Below, in pieces: positions 17,211-26,300 of a stretch of 64,000 bases of DNA. Numbering within the stretch: the first letter of the stretch is position 1; every line of letters begins with the position of its first letter. The notes under the pieces are model-generated. The model saw nothing but the letters and a program-made list of their open reading frames with translations, was not told the DNA's origin and did not search any database. The DNA comes from JBECKS01 sp964557005. Its GTDB lineage: Bacteria > Pseudomonadota > Gammaproteobacteria > Pseudomonadales > JBECKS01. The DNA is taken from assembly GCA_964557005.1 (NCBI GenBank), contig CAZKYI010000002.1, forward strand, positions 310,001-374,000, written 5' to 3'. A program made the translations under genes and the position numbers.

Positions 17211-18029
17211 GTGAACGTGATGATTAAAGTAAAAACTGTCAGTCTTGATACCCAAAGCATCGATCAGGTCAGCATCAAAGATGACTTCTATCGTATTTTC
17301 TACAATGTGCTCAGTGCGGGTATTCCTGCGTTTGAGCGCTATGTAATTAAAGCCGTGCGCGATATGCGTGATGACCCAGCGCTTGATGATGACCCGCGTT
17401 TACGCGAGCTGGCCGATATTTTTGTGCAGCAGGAAATTGCACACACACGTGCGCACATGCCGGTGAACAAGCATTTGAATCTCGACAATCTGGTGGCAGC
17501 AAAATGGGGCGAGAAAATTTCCCGTTTTATTGCACGTTTAACTTCTACCAAAACTTCTCTGGCAGGTTCTGCCTTTCTGGAATTTGTGGGCTTTGGATTT
17601 TTTGAAGATCACATTCGCAAGGACGTACTCGACACTTCGGGCTTTCATGCCGAAATGCAGAAGTTGTGGAAGTGGCATTTAAGTGAAGAGCTTGAGCATT
17701 CCTTTATCAAGCTCAAGGTGATTAACCACATTGATAATTCCTACTGGTATAAATTCTGGGGCATGGTGGAAGCACTGATTTGTGTGCAATTCATGATTAC
17801 GGTTTTGATTCCTGAATTGGTGTGGCGAGATGCCAAACTCACAGGTAAAAAGTTCTGGCCACATTTGTGGATGTTTTTGAAAGGTTTGGGTGATACCGAT
17901 TGGGGCGTGAACCGTGAATCCATCGGCAAATATTTCCGCAAGGATTTTGATCCCGAAATAAAAGAAGCGTGGGTGCAAGGCCACATCGACAAATGGGTTA
18001 CCGAAAGTGGCGCAAAAGAAAAAGTCTAG
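17211..18029 (+). CDS. PF10118-type predicted metal-dependent hydrolase
   Basis: A 272-residue member of the 'predicted metal-dependent hydrolase' family PF10118. Two conserved Glu/His helices that could bind metal ions are visible, QQEIAHTRAHMPVN and SEELEHSFIKLKV, in a ferritin-like helical pattern. Function is not established for the family. The GTG at 17211 follows AGGGCAG; an ATG nine bases later is possible. It is convergent with the flavin monooxygenase gene, with 3 bp between stops. Confidence 0.75.
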   Translation: MNVMIKVKTVSLDTQSIDQVSIKDDFYRIFYNVLSAGIPAFERYVIKAVRDMRDDPALDDDPRLRELADIFVQQEIAHTRAHMPVNKHLNLDNLVAAKWGEKISRFIARLTSTKTSLAGSAFLEFVGFGFFEDHIRKDVLDTSGFHAEMQKLWKWHLSEELEHSFIKLKVINHIDNSYWYKFWGMVEALICVQFMITVLIPELVWRDAKLTGKKFWPHLWMFLKGLGDTDWGVNRESIGKYFRKDFDPEIKEAWVQGHIDKWVTESGAKEKV

Positions 18030-18032
18030 CGT

Positions 18033-19475
18033 TTAGCGAAACACCATTACCTCATCGTCAATCTTGCTGAAACGCAAGCTCAACAAATCCAGAAAATAAT
18101 TCTGATACAGTTTCCACGGTGCTTTGCTGCCTTGCACAGGGAACTGTGCCTGTGCTCTTTGTATGTAGCCTGAGGCCAAATCCATAAAAGGCGCTTCTTC
18201 AACATCGGGCGCGACATTGCTGGCTGAAAAAACCGCGTAACCTTTTTCGTCCATGTGCTGAATAACACGGCATACATAGGCACTGGTTAAATCAGCCTTG
18301 AGCGTCCATGATGCATTGGTATAACCAATTGCATAGGAAAAGTTGGGAATATTCTGAATCATCATGCCTTTGTAGGTCATGTGCTCATGCAGATTGACCG
18401 CTTCATTGTTCAGTGATAACTGCATGCCGCCAAATGGAATCAGATTCAAACCGGTCGCGGTAATAATCATGTCGGCATCAAGATGCGCACCGGATTTCAG
18501 TTGAATGCCGTTTTCATCAAAGCATTCAATCTTATCTGTCACCACCGAAGCCTTGCCTTTGCGAATCGCTGCAAAAAAATCGCCATCGGGTGCCAGACAT
18601 ACCCGTTGTTCCCAAGGATTATAAGCAGGATTGAAATGTTTCAGTTCGGCATTGCTCCCCAGCCATTGGCGTGCCTGAGCGAGCAAAACTTTTCGCGATG
18701 CTTTTGGAAAGCGTATGCAGAATTGATAGAACGCCATAAACAAAGTGACATTGCGCAAACGCACCACATCATAAGCCATTTTTTTAGGTAACACCTTGCG
18801 CAGCATGCTTGGAAAAAAATCTCCGTTAGGCATTCCCGCAATGTAGGTGGGTGAGCGTTGCAACATGGTGACGTGCTTCGCATCGTCAGTCATGTTAGGA
18901 ATTAAAGTTACTGCGGTAGCACCACTGCCAATCACCACCACGTTTTTGTTTTTGTAGTTAATGTCTTCCGGCCAGTGTTGGGGGTGAATGACTTCACCTT
19001 TAAAATTTTCCCGACCTTTAAATTCAGGGGTATAACCTTCGTCATAACGATAATAACCGCTGCACATATGCAAGAAGTTACAAGTGTATTGAATGCTTTC
19101 TCCAGTACCTGATTTTGTGGAGCTGACAGTCCATAACGATTTTTTGTTATCCCAGTTTGCTGATACAACGGTATGCCGGTAGCGAATGTGTTGATCAATA
19201 CCATGCTCTGCGGCGGTTTCTTTTACATAGCTGAGAATATCGTCACCATTGGCAATGCCTTTGCCTTTTGTCCAGGGGCTAAAAGAAAAGCCCAGCGTGT
19301 ACATGTCGGAATCCGAGCGAATGCCAGGGTATTTAAACAAATCCCAGGTGCCGCCCATGTTGTCGCGGCCTTCAAGAATGACATAACTTTTATTGGGGCA
19401 ACGCTCTTGCAAAAAATATCCGGCACTGATGCCTGAAATACCTGCGCCTACAACGATAACGTCAAAATGTTCCAT
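18033..19475 (-). CDS. Baeyer-Villiger-type flavin monooxygenase
   Basis: A 480-residue class B flavoprotein monooxygenase. The FAD Rossmann motif GAGISG lies at residues 10-15, the GGTW with YPGIRSDSDMY loop follows, and the Baeyer-Villiger fingerprint FKGEVIHPQHWP (F-x-G-x3-H-x3-W-P) is at 158-169. A second Rossmann motif for NADPH (VVVIGSGATAV) comes next. Such enzymes insert oxygen into ketones to give esters or lactones, or oxidise heteroatoms. A GAGGT ribosome binding site precedes the ATG at 19475. A PF10118 gene is convergent with it. The natural substrate is unknown. Confidence 0.9.
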   Translation of the reverse strand: MEHFDVIVVGAGISGISAGYFLQERCPNKSYVILEGRDNMGGTWDLFKYPGIRSDSDMYTLGFSFSPWTKGKGIANGDDILSYVKETAAEHGIDQHIRYRHTVVSANWDNKKSLWTVSSTKSGTGESIQYTCNFLHMCSGYYRYDEGYTPEFKGRENFKGEVIHPQHWPEDINYKNKNVVVIGSGATAVTLIPNMTDDAKHVTMLQRSPTYIAGMPNGDFFPSMLRKVLPKKMAYDVVRLRNVTLFMAFYQFCIRFPKASRKVLLAQARQWLGSNAELKHFNPAYNPWEQRVCLAPDGDFFAAIRKGKASVVTDKIECFDENGIQLKSGAHLDADMIITATGLNLIPFGGMQLSLNNEAVNLHEHMTYKGMMIQNIPNFSYAIGYTNASWTLKADLTSAYVCRVIQHMDEKGYAVFSASNVAPDVEEAPFMDLASGYIQRAQAQFPVQGSKAPWKLYQNYFLDLLSLRFSKIDDEVMVFR

Positions 19476-19601
19476 AGCTACCTCGTCTCACTCTTTAATG
19501 CAGGGCGCAATACTAGGGGCTTACAGAGTGAAAGCTAGGGCATAACAGGACAATAAAACAGGTCAATTAGCCCACTTTTCTTGGCTAATAATGCATACAA
19601 G

Positions 19602-19750
19602 GTGAAAGTCATTGTGGTGGGTGCAGGAGTCGCAGGTTTGGGTGCTGCTACAACTCTGGAAAAACAGGGTTTGACGTAATCATATTGGAAGCCAGAAACC
19701 GAGTAGGTGGCAGGGCGTGGGCTAGTAAATTACCCACAAGATGGCTCTAG
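19602..19750 (+). pseudogene. Frameshifted N-terminal relic of an FAD amine oxidase
   Basis: From a GTG at 19602 the frame reads VKVIVVGAGVAGLGAATTLE and then stops. One base out of frame it continues FDVIILEARNRVGGRAW before a TAG at 19748-19750. Together these are the FAD-binding start of a flavin amine oxidase (GxGxxG-x17-E plus the GGR motif). The remaining 400 or so residues are missing, so this is a decayed gene fragment next to a toxin-antitoxin-like pair. Confidence 0.8.
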
Positions 19751-19806
19751 CATTATCTGTCTTTAATTCATATAATTATCATCTGATGATAACCAAAGGT
19801 TTGGGT

Positions 19807-20178
19807 ATGGATACTAAAAAGGGAATGGAAGCCCTGTTGGATTTAGACGGCTATATCGTAGTCGAAGATGATGGATACTGGACAAAAATCAAAGTGTCCA
19901 AAGTTAAAGCCAGTAAAGAACGGCCACATGGCATTAGCTATTCAATGACCTTGCATAATCCTTCAAACCAAAGAGTGTTGGGTTTTGATAATGCTCATGC
20001 CGTTCAGCCCAAGGGTAAAGCAAGAAAGTTTGTTGGTCGTCGTATTGAATATGACCATAAACATGTTGATGAGAATGATTTGGGAACACCCTATTCATTT
20101 GATAGTGCAGAGCAGTTGATAGTCGATTTTTTTGAAGCGGTTGATGCGAAGCTGAAAGAATTGAGGGGAAGGGTATGA
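19807..20178 (+). CDS. TumE/DUF6516-type putative toxin
   Basis: A 123-residue protein of the DUF6516 family, annotated as TumE-like toxins. Recognised by the N-terminal ALLDLDGYIVVEDDGYWTKI and the central RPHGISYSMTLHNPSN followed by VLGFDNAHAV. I chose the ATG at 19807 because it has AAAGG at the right distance and drops a 22-residue leader that overlaps the amine-oxidase relic. It overlaps the following HTH gene by 4 bp (ATGA), so both are coupled. In this family the toxin gene precedes the antitoxin. The molecular target is not known to me. Confidence 0.75.
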   Translation: MDTKKGMEALLDLDGYIVVEDDGYWTKIKVSKVKASKERPHGISYSMTLHNPSNQRVLGFDNAHAVQPKGKARKFVGRRIEYDHKHVDENDLGTPYSFDSAEQLIVDFFEAVDAKLKELRGRV

Positions 20179-20531
20179 AAACAATCGTGATTGGCATAAT
20201 GCCAAAAGAAAAAATTCGTAAACGCATGTTAGATATCGCCAAAGGTAACTATAAACCGAAGCGTAGTGAGCCTAAGGTGTGGTTTACTTCGATTAAATCG
20301 GTTTCTGAAGTGTTAAGCGAAAAGAATCAGGAGTTGATTCATCTAATTGCTGCAAACCAGCCACAGTCTTTAGATGAATTAGCTAAAGCTAGTGGTCGGC
20401 ACTTAAGTAATCTTTCGCGCACTTTAAAAACTTTAGAGGGTTATGGTTTTGTAGAGCTTAAAAAGCAAAACAGGCACGTAGTGCCTGTTGCTAAAGCGAC
20501 CAAGTTTCAAATTAATATTGAAGCCGCTTGA
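20175..20531 (+). CDS. HTH protein of the HVO_A0114-like group, probable antitoxin
   Basis: A 118-residue winged-helix protein. It opens KTIVIGIMPKEKIRKRMLDI, has the family phrase EPKVWFTSIKSVSEVLSEKN, and a MarR-like DNA-binding helix-turn-helix at QSLDELAKASGRHLSNLSRT with the wing GFVELKK. These proteins sit immediately after DUF6516 genes, which supports a role as cognate antitoxin and autoregulator. Low-GC composition compared with flanking core genes fits mobile origin. Confidence 0.75.
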   Translation: MKTIVIGIMPKEKIRKRMLDIAKGNYKPKRSEPKVWFTSIKSVSEVLSEKNQELIHLIAANQPQSLDELAKASGRHLSNLSRTLKTLEGYGFVELKKQNRHVVPVAKATKFQINIEAA

Positions 20532-20539
20532 TTTTTTCC

Positions 20540-21043
20540 TTAATGACTCATCTTGGTTTTGGCATACACAACCAGCTGATCGAGCACGGTATTCCAACCA
20601 TCAAAAAAGCCCATTTCTTCGTGTTGCTGTTTATCTTTTGCATCGCGGTGCAAGGCAATCGCAGTGTATTTTGTGCCTTTGCCATGATCTTCGAGAATAA
20701 TAAACGCAGTAAAAAATAATCCCGCACCGGATTCAGGGTGCGGCGCAGGACGGAAACCGGGTAGCAAGGTATCGGTCCACACCAGTTTGTGATTTTCAAC
20801 TACTTCCAGGTAGCAACCCATGTTGGGAAATTGTTCACCTTCGGGTGATTGCATGGTTGTTCTGAATATACCACCCGGGCGTAAATCAATTTCACATTCA
20901 ACTGTTTTCCACGGTACAGGGCAGAACCAGGGCATTAAGTGCTCGGGCGTAGTCCACGCTTTCCAAACCAGTTCTTTTGGAACATCAACAATACGTTCAA
21001 TTTTTAAATCAAAACGCGAATCGAGAATGGGCATCTTGTTCAT
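20540..21043 (-). CDS. SRPBCC (AHSA1-like) protein
   Basis: A 167-residue START/AHSA1-type protein from the ATG at 21043, which follows AAGGAAA. The typical opening FDLKIERIVDVPKELVWKAWTTPEHLMPWFCP is present, as is the GGIFRTTM strand and the C-terminal helix HEEMGFFDGWNTVLDQL. These folds bind small hydrophobic ligands. Third gene of an ArsR-SRPBCC-SRPBCC operon; the ligand is unknown. The longer frame to 21112 adds a non-homologous leader. Confidence 0.85.
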   Translation of the reverse strand: MNKMPILDSRFDLKIERIVDVPKELVWKAWTTPEHLMPWFCPVPWKTVECEIDLRPGGIFRTTMQSPEGEQFPNMGCYLEVVENHKLVWTDTLLPGFRPAPHPESGAGLFFTAFIILEDHGKGTKYTAIALHRDAKDKQQHEEMGFFDGWNTVLDQLVVYAKTKMSH

Positions 21044-21111
21044 AACAGTTTCCTTATTTAAATGTGTGGTGAATTTCTGCTTCAAGTTTGTCGAGGTTTT
21101 CTTCGTTGGCA

Positions 21112-21612
21112 TTAGTGCGTGCGCATATCGGCACGACTGGCTTCATCAACATATTTTTGTAACAGCTTAAGCAATTCCTGCCAGCCTTCTGCACGGCCGG
21201 TTGCAGGGTATTGTTTATCGAGTACCGCAAGTTGTTCTGTAAAAATTAAACGACATTGATTTTTTATTGCCGTGGGTAAAAATTCAATGGTGTTCAATGA
21301 AGAGGAAATGCGTTTGTCACCCAAAGTCATGGTGTAAGCCAGAACGATGCGTTCATTGGGCACAATGTCTTCAATACGTGCGTCATAAAAATGTTCAACA
21401 TCACCTGGTGGGTGGCCTCGATTGATTTCACGGCCGCCGACTCTAAAGTCGAGCTTGTATTCCAAACGTATCCAGCCTTCGTGATTGCCAAACCATTGTT
21501 GTTTAGCTTCTGCGCTAGTCCAGGCGGCAAACACCTGTTCCGGGTTGAAATCAAAAATGCGTTCTATACGAATGGTTTCGTGTTCGATGGTTTCCTTGTT
21601 AATAGATTTCAT
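21112..21612 (-). CDS. SRPBCC (AHSA1-like) protein
   Basis: A 166-residue AHSA1-type SRPBCC protein starting at the ATG at 21612 (MKSINKETIEHETIRIERIF). It contains the standard FNPEQVFAAWTSAEAKQQWFG, a GGREINRG turn and the closing helix GRAEGWQELLKLL. It begins one base after the ArsR stop, so translation is coupled, and precedes the second SRPBCC gene. ArsR-SRPBCC operons are common and usually respond to an unknown small molecule. Confidence 0.86.
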   Translation of the reverse strand: MKSINKETIEHETIRIERIFDFNPEQVFAAWTSAEAKQQWFGNHEGWIRLEYKLDFRVGGREINRGHPPGDVEHFYDARIEDIVPNERIVLAYTMTLGDKRISSSLNTIEFLPTAIKNQCRLIFTEQLAVLDKQYPATGRAEGWQELLKLLQKYVDEASRADMRTH

Positions 21613-21613
21613 T

Positions 21614-21979
21614 TTATTTTTTCTCTTTAGTGTTTGCTTTTTTGGTTTTTGAGCTTTGTTCTTTTGAATGAAGCACTTGTAAGTAAGTATCCAGGCGATC
21701 GAAACGCGCTTCCCATAAATCACGATATTGTTCTACCCACTGCGATACATCGTTCAGGGCTTGAGCCTCCAATCGGCAGGGGCGCCATTGAGCTTCCTTA
21801 CTTCGGCTTATTAAGCCTGCGCGTTCGAGCATTTTCAGGTGTTTGGTAATGGCGGGTGGGCTGATATCGAAAGGCTCCGACAGTTCTTTCACTGAAGCTT
21901 CACCCGATGCGAGACGAGCCAATATAGCCCTGCGGGTTGGGTCGGCGAGTGCCGAGAAGGTCATGCTCAGTTGATCCAT
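21614..21979 (-). CDS. ArsR-family transcriptional regulator
   Basis: A 121-residue winged-helix repressor. The family start MTFSALADPTRRAILARLASGEASVKEL and the recognition helix SPPAITKHLKMLERAGLI are clear. It lacks the ELCVCDL metal-binding helix of arsenic/zinc sensors, so it belongs to the non-metal ArsR group that partners with SRPBCC genes. The Lys-rich C-terminal tail (KEQSSKTKKANTKEKK) is an odd extension. It probably represses its own operon through palindromes just upstream. Confidence 0.9.
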   Translation of the reverse strand: MDQLSMTFSALADPTRRAILARLASGEASVKELSEPFDISPPAITKHLKMLERAGLISRSKEAQWRPCRLEAQALNDVSQWVEQYRDLWEARFDRLDTYLQVLHSKEQSSKTKKANTKEKK

Positions 21980-21997
21980 TGACTTAAACCTACTTAA

Positions 21998-22019
21998 TTC
22001 ACCTATTGGTTAATTAACC
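21998..22019 (-). promoter_or_regulatory. Candidate operator of the ArsR-SRPBCC operon
   Basis: Two overlapping dyads lie 19-40 bp upstream of the arsR start: TTCACC-TATT-GGTTAA at 21998-22013, with one mismatch, and a perfect 12-bp palindrome GGTTAATTAACC at 22008-22019. The TTAACC-N4-GGTTAA style is common for ArsR-type regulators. Position and symmetry are seen; binding is inferred. Confidence 0.5.
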
Positions 22020-22140
22020 GAAGGATAAATTAAAGAGCTTCAGAGAGTCAATACTTCACTTCAAACTTGTTAAGCAGAAATAAAAACAGGTAAACGAGTG
22101 AAAGATTATGATGATGGTGAAAAAAATTCAGCGGTTTATA

Positions 22141-22166
22141 AAAAAGCCCTCATTCGAGGGCTTTTT
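22141..22166 (-). terminator. Bidirectional hairpin terminator after the desaturase gene
   Basis: AAAAAGCCCTC and GAGGGCTTTTT pair around an ATTC loop. On the minus strand the stem is followed by a run of T, directly after the desaturase stop; in the other direction a T run is also present. Confidence 0.9.
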
Positions 22167-22168
22167 AT

Positions 22169-23032
22169 TTATTTAATCAATCTGATTTCGCTTGGATTAT
22201 GTGCCATGTGTTTATCATGGTGGGCATACCAGATTTTCACCATGCGATAGAAAGGCACAGTCGGGTACAAGTGGTGCACCATGTGATAGTTTTGATACTG
22301 CATGATCGGCGATAACAACCACTCAAAGCCGATGATATTGCAGGTGGCCTGATAATCGCCGAGCGGATCTTCCCCTTCCTTGCGCTTGTGAATGTGATGC
22401 GGCAGGTAGGAAAACACAAACGCAGTCATCCAGCTAATGCCCACATAGGTAGGCACAATCCATAAAAAAATGGCTTCCCAGAAAAAGTTGTAAAGCAACC
22501 ACACAAAGAAAATCAGCGAAATCACCAGACGGGTTTTGGCATAAGGCCCTTCTTTAATCGCAGGCAGGGTATCTTTGAATTTCTTGTAATAAGGACGATA
22601 TTGCGAGCCCCAGATAAACCAAAGCCACATCGCGTTTGTGCCTTTGCTGGAAATTTTCAAATCAGGATCAAGTTCTGCCTTGCCTGCATGTCGATGATGC
22701 TGCATATGAAACAGGCGTGCCCAGGGGCCGCCACCCATCATGAAAGACACAGGAATAAAAGTGACTGCCATCACAAAATCATTGATTTTTTTGTTGCTTG
22801 AAATGGCGTGATGCAAGCTGTCGTGAATCGGTGAAAACAAAAAGTAGTAAGCGATAATGTTAATGATGCTGCCCGCCCACAATGGCAAAGTATCGTTAAT
22901 CACGCTGTACCAGGAATAACCAATAGCTGCAAAGGACACCAGCATCTGGATAATGGTAGGCCACGCAATCAAGGGGCGCGCTCTCAGGTAGTCGAAGTAG
23001 GCATCGTTGTTAATTTTGTCTTGGGTCATCAT
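22169..23032 (-). CDS. Membrane fatty acid desaturase
   Basis: A 287-residue integral-membrane desaturase of the FA_desaturase family. The three histidine boxes that bind the di-iron centre are visible: HDSLHH, HMQHHRH and HHLYP. There are about four membrane spans (for example IIQMLVSFAAIGYSWY and ISLIFFVWLLYNFFW). The start at 23032 is chosen because AAGGTGAG precedes it and the extra 44 codons of the open frame are not family-like. Desaturases of this type introduce double bonds into acyl lipids or hydroxylate terpenoid-like rings. It is transcribed away from the NRPS, sharing its promoter region, so a role in making an acyl group for the peptide is possible but unproven. Confidence 0.85.
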   Translation of the reverse strand: MMTQDKINNDAYFDYLRARPLIAWPTIIQMLVSFAAIGYSWYSVINDTLPLWAGSIINIIAYYFLFSPIHDSLHHAISSNKKINDFVMAVTFIPVSFMMGGGPWARLFHMQHHRHAGKAELDPDLKISSKGTNAMWLWFIWGSQYRPYYKKFKDTLPAIKEGPYAKTRLVISLIFFVWLLYNFFWEAIFLWIVPTYVGISWMTAFVFSYLPHHIHKRKEGEDPLGDYQATCNIIGFEWLLSPIMQYQNYHMVHHLYPTVPFYRMVKIWYAHHDKHMAHNPSEIRLIK

Positions 23033-23078
23033 GGCGTTTCTCACCTTGTCAGGCCTTATGTCAGGCAGTTTTAAGTAC

Positions 23079-23125
23079 ATATTACGCAGGATTGACAAGC
23101 CGTCAATAAATGACGATAACGTCAT
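23079..23125. promoter_or_regulatory. Divergent promoter region, desaturase/NRPS
   Basis: On the plus strand TTGACA (23092-23097), 17 bp, then GATAAC (23115-23120) form a fair sigma70 promoter toward the NRPS, about 255 nt before its ATG. On the minus strand TTGACG (23106-23101), 16 bp, TAATAT (23084-23079) face the desaturase. The region holds two inverted repeats, TTGAC-N5-GTCAA (23092-23106) and ATGACG-ATAA-CGTCAT (23110-23125), the latter covering the NRPS -10 box. The rest of 23126-23381 is AT-rich with no gene seen and no clear ribosome binding site before the NRPS start. Confidence 0.45.
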
Positions 23126-23381
23126 GCTATCATTTGTTTTTCGAAGTGGCGTGATATGTTCCACTTTTGCAGAAGAATGGTGGCGGTTGCTGGTGCATCA
23201 GAAGTCGATATGTGTAGTCACTATGCAAAAATAAGTAAGTAAATACTTTCGATTTAAATCCATATATTTAAAGAATGAAGTATTAAATTTATTCCTTTTT
23301 AGAAAGTCGCTAGCCGCTCCTGTGTGCAAGGCATAGAATGGCTTTTCACCACGCCAGTACCAAAATACCAATAACGGCACT

Positions 23382-26300
23382 ATGTCTTCAATGTCACCCA
23401 GTCAGCTTATCCAGTTGCTCAGCCAAAAAGGGATTGCACTGTGGCTGGAATTCGATGCGCACTCACAGCCGCAGCTTCGCTTTCGTGCGCCCAAAGGCAG
23501 TCTTGATGAAACGCTGCGGGAACACATTCAGCACAATCGTGAAGCCCTGATTCAATGGCTGCGTGACAGGGAGCACCTGCAAGGTGAACAGGCGATTGAG
23601 CGCTTGCCGCGTGTGTTTGATGCGCGAGGCGAGGCACTGTTTGTGCCGTCCTACGCCGAACGTGCACTGTGGTTGCAGGCACAACTGGAAGATAACAAGG
23701 CGAACTATAACAATCCCTTGGTGATTGAAATCACAGGGCAGCTCAATGTCGATGCGCTGGTGCGCTTGTATCAATATCTCATCGATACGCACGAAATTTT
23801 CAGAAGTTGTTTTGCACAGCATGAAGGTGAGTTGTACATCAAGTTGCACCAGCACTATACGGTGCAGCCACAGTTTATTGATTTAAATTCGCTGGAAAAT
23901 CACAAGGCCAAAGCGCGTTTGGCAGAGCTTGTTCATCAGGACACCGAAACTGTGTTCAATCTGGAAAATTTGCCCTTGTTCAATTTCACCCTGGTGCAGC
24001 TTTCAAACACGCACCATTATTTGCTCGCCACCATGCATCATTTTCTCACCGATGCTTGGTCGATGAATCAATTTGTGAGTTTACTGGAACAGTATTACCC
24101 GATTTTTTGTGCAGGCAGTCAGCCTGACTATTCTGTTAATGAGCGCATACACAATGTCGATGCAGCCGCATGGCAGGCGCAACAATTCAATGAGCGCTGG
24201 ATCAAACAGGAACAAGGTTTTTGGGAAAATCGTTTAAGTCATGCGGATTTTCCCGTGCTTGAAAGGCGCAATGTTTTTCAAAGCGAAACAGTCGATGGCG
24301 GCAAACAATTTTTATTGCCATTGAATGAAGCGCTGAGTGAAAAACTCGGTCAGTGGGCGCAGCACAATAAAATGTCCAGCTTTCATTTATATTTTGCGCT
24401 GTACGCCTTGCTGATTCATCGCCTCAGTAATAGCCAGCACTTTAATCTCGCCACACCCGTTGCCAATCGGGAGCATGTCCAGCTTGAGCCTCTGTTGGGC
24501 TTTATGGTGAACACGCTGGTGTTGCCCATCGATTGTAGCGATGTGAGTGAACTGACGCTCCAGAATTTTGTTGCTCGTTTTTCCGAGCACTTCCAGCAGT
24601 ATTATCAACATCGTTTGCTGCCTTATGAATTGGTACGTCAAAGTCAAACCGCTAATCCAATGCAGCGCGAATTATTTTTTTCCATGTTTTCCGTGGAAGC
24701 CATTCCAAAAACGCACATTCAGTTTGAACACTGCCGTTTTTCGCTGGCGCAGTATCAAAAACACAATTCCAAATTTCCTTTGGCTTTGACGGTACTTGAA
24801 CATCAAAACAAGGCAAGTGCGTTGCGTTTTACTTATAAGCAGGGTGAATTTTCAGATGCGTTTATCGAAACGCTCGCGCTTCGCTATCAGCACTTGCTCG
24901 AAATTTTTGTGAATGAGGCCGATGTAAAAATCCATGCGCTTTCATTGTTGTTAAAGCAGGAAAAAAAGCACTTACACACAGTGTCACGTATCGGTGAGTC
25001 AGAAAAAAACGCACACCCGCACATGGGTGACAACATTTATCAGGTTTTTCTTGAAAATGTAGCACGCAATCCACTCAAGCAGGCTTTGCTGTATCGCAAA
25101 AAAAGCTATAGCTATCAGGATGTATTTTTAGCGGTAGAACATCTGGCACAGCAGTTAAATGTGGAAGGTGAAGCAGATGGCAGTATCGCCATCATTATGC
25201 CGCGTTCGCCCGAAGTGGCCTTGGCAATTTTAGTGGCTGCAAAATTGGGCAAGCCTTGTGTGCCTTTGAATCACAGTTGGTCAACAGAGCAACTGCAAAA
25301 AGCAGTTCACTCGGTGAATGCAAGCCATGTGCTGGTAGTTGAAGGAACAGCGCAAGCGCTTGCTGAAACATCGGAACATGCGCACATTGTTTTAATTGAC
25401 AACATTGATAGCTACATAAAACAAACGCGTAAGCACCAACAACAGGTTGAAGTGGTGTTGCAGCAGGCACTCGAACACAGTGCACTGAACAATCTACAAC
25501 AACGCGCCTTGTTTGCCATTTACAGTTCAGGCACTACGGGTGAAGCCAAGGGATCGCTGATTTCTCACGCCAATTTTCTGGGTTTCAGTTCGGCGCTGGC
25601 CAAAGAAATTCAGCAAAGCGAAACCGATATTTCCTTGCAGGCGTGTTACCACAGCTTTGATGGTGGTCTGAATCATTTGCTCACACCGCTGTTGCACGGC
25701 GGCAGTGTGGCGATTCCTGAAACCGAAGAAGGGTTTGATCTGGATGAATTCCTGAATCTGGTGGAACAACATCAGGTCAGCATCAGTGGTTTGGTACCTT
25801 CGGTGTTTAATGTGCTGTGCGAAATGCTGGAAAGTTTTCCTGAGCAGCGCAGCAAGCTGGCGAGTTTGAGATGTTTGTTAGTGGGCGGCGAAAAACTCAA
25901 TCTCGAAGCAGTCAGGCGTTTTCAAAGCTATTGCCCCGATACCGAAATTTTCAGCAGCTATGGCCCCAGTGAATGCTCGGTGATTTCGTGTATTTTTCCG
26001 TGCAAATATCTGCATGCTGCGTATCACAGTGTGCCGCTCGGTCATTTGCTGGCGAACAGCGAAGTGCTGGTGCTCGATGCAAATGGTATGCAAGTACCTG
26101 TCGGTGTGGCGGGTGAGTTATATCTTGGTGGTGCCTGTGTTGGCCTTGGTTATCTTGCGAACGAGCAGGCAACACAACAGGCCTTTAAAATGATTGAAGG
26201 CAGGCGCTATTTCAAAACGGGCGATCAGGTGTTCTGGAGTGAAGACGGTCTTTTGAATTTTATTGGCAGGCTCGATCATCAAATCAAATTACGCGGACAA

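Noticed and set aside
22141..22166. Start of a repeat family or attachment site
   Set aside because: The inverted repeat with T runs on both sides, right after the desaturase stop, is fully explained as a terminator and I saw no second copy.
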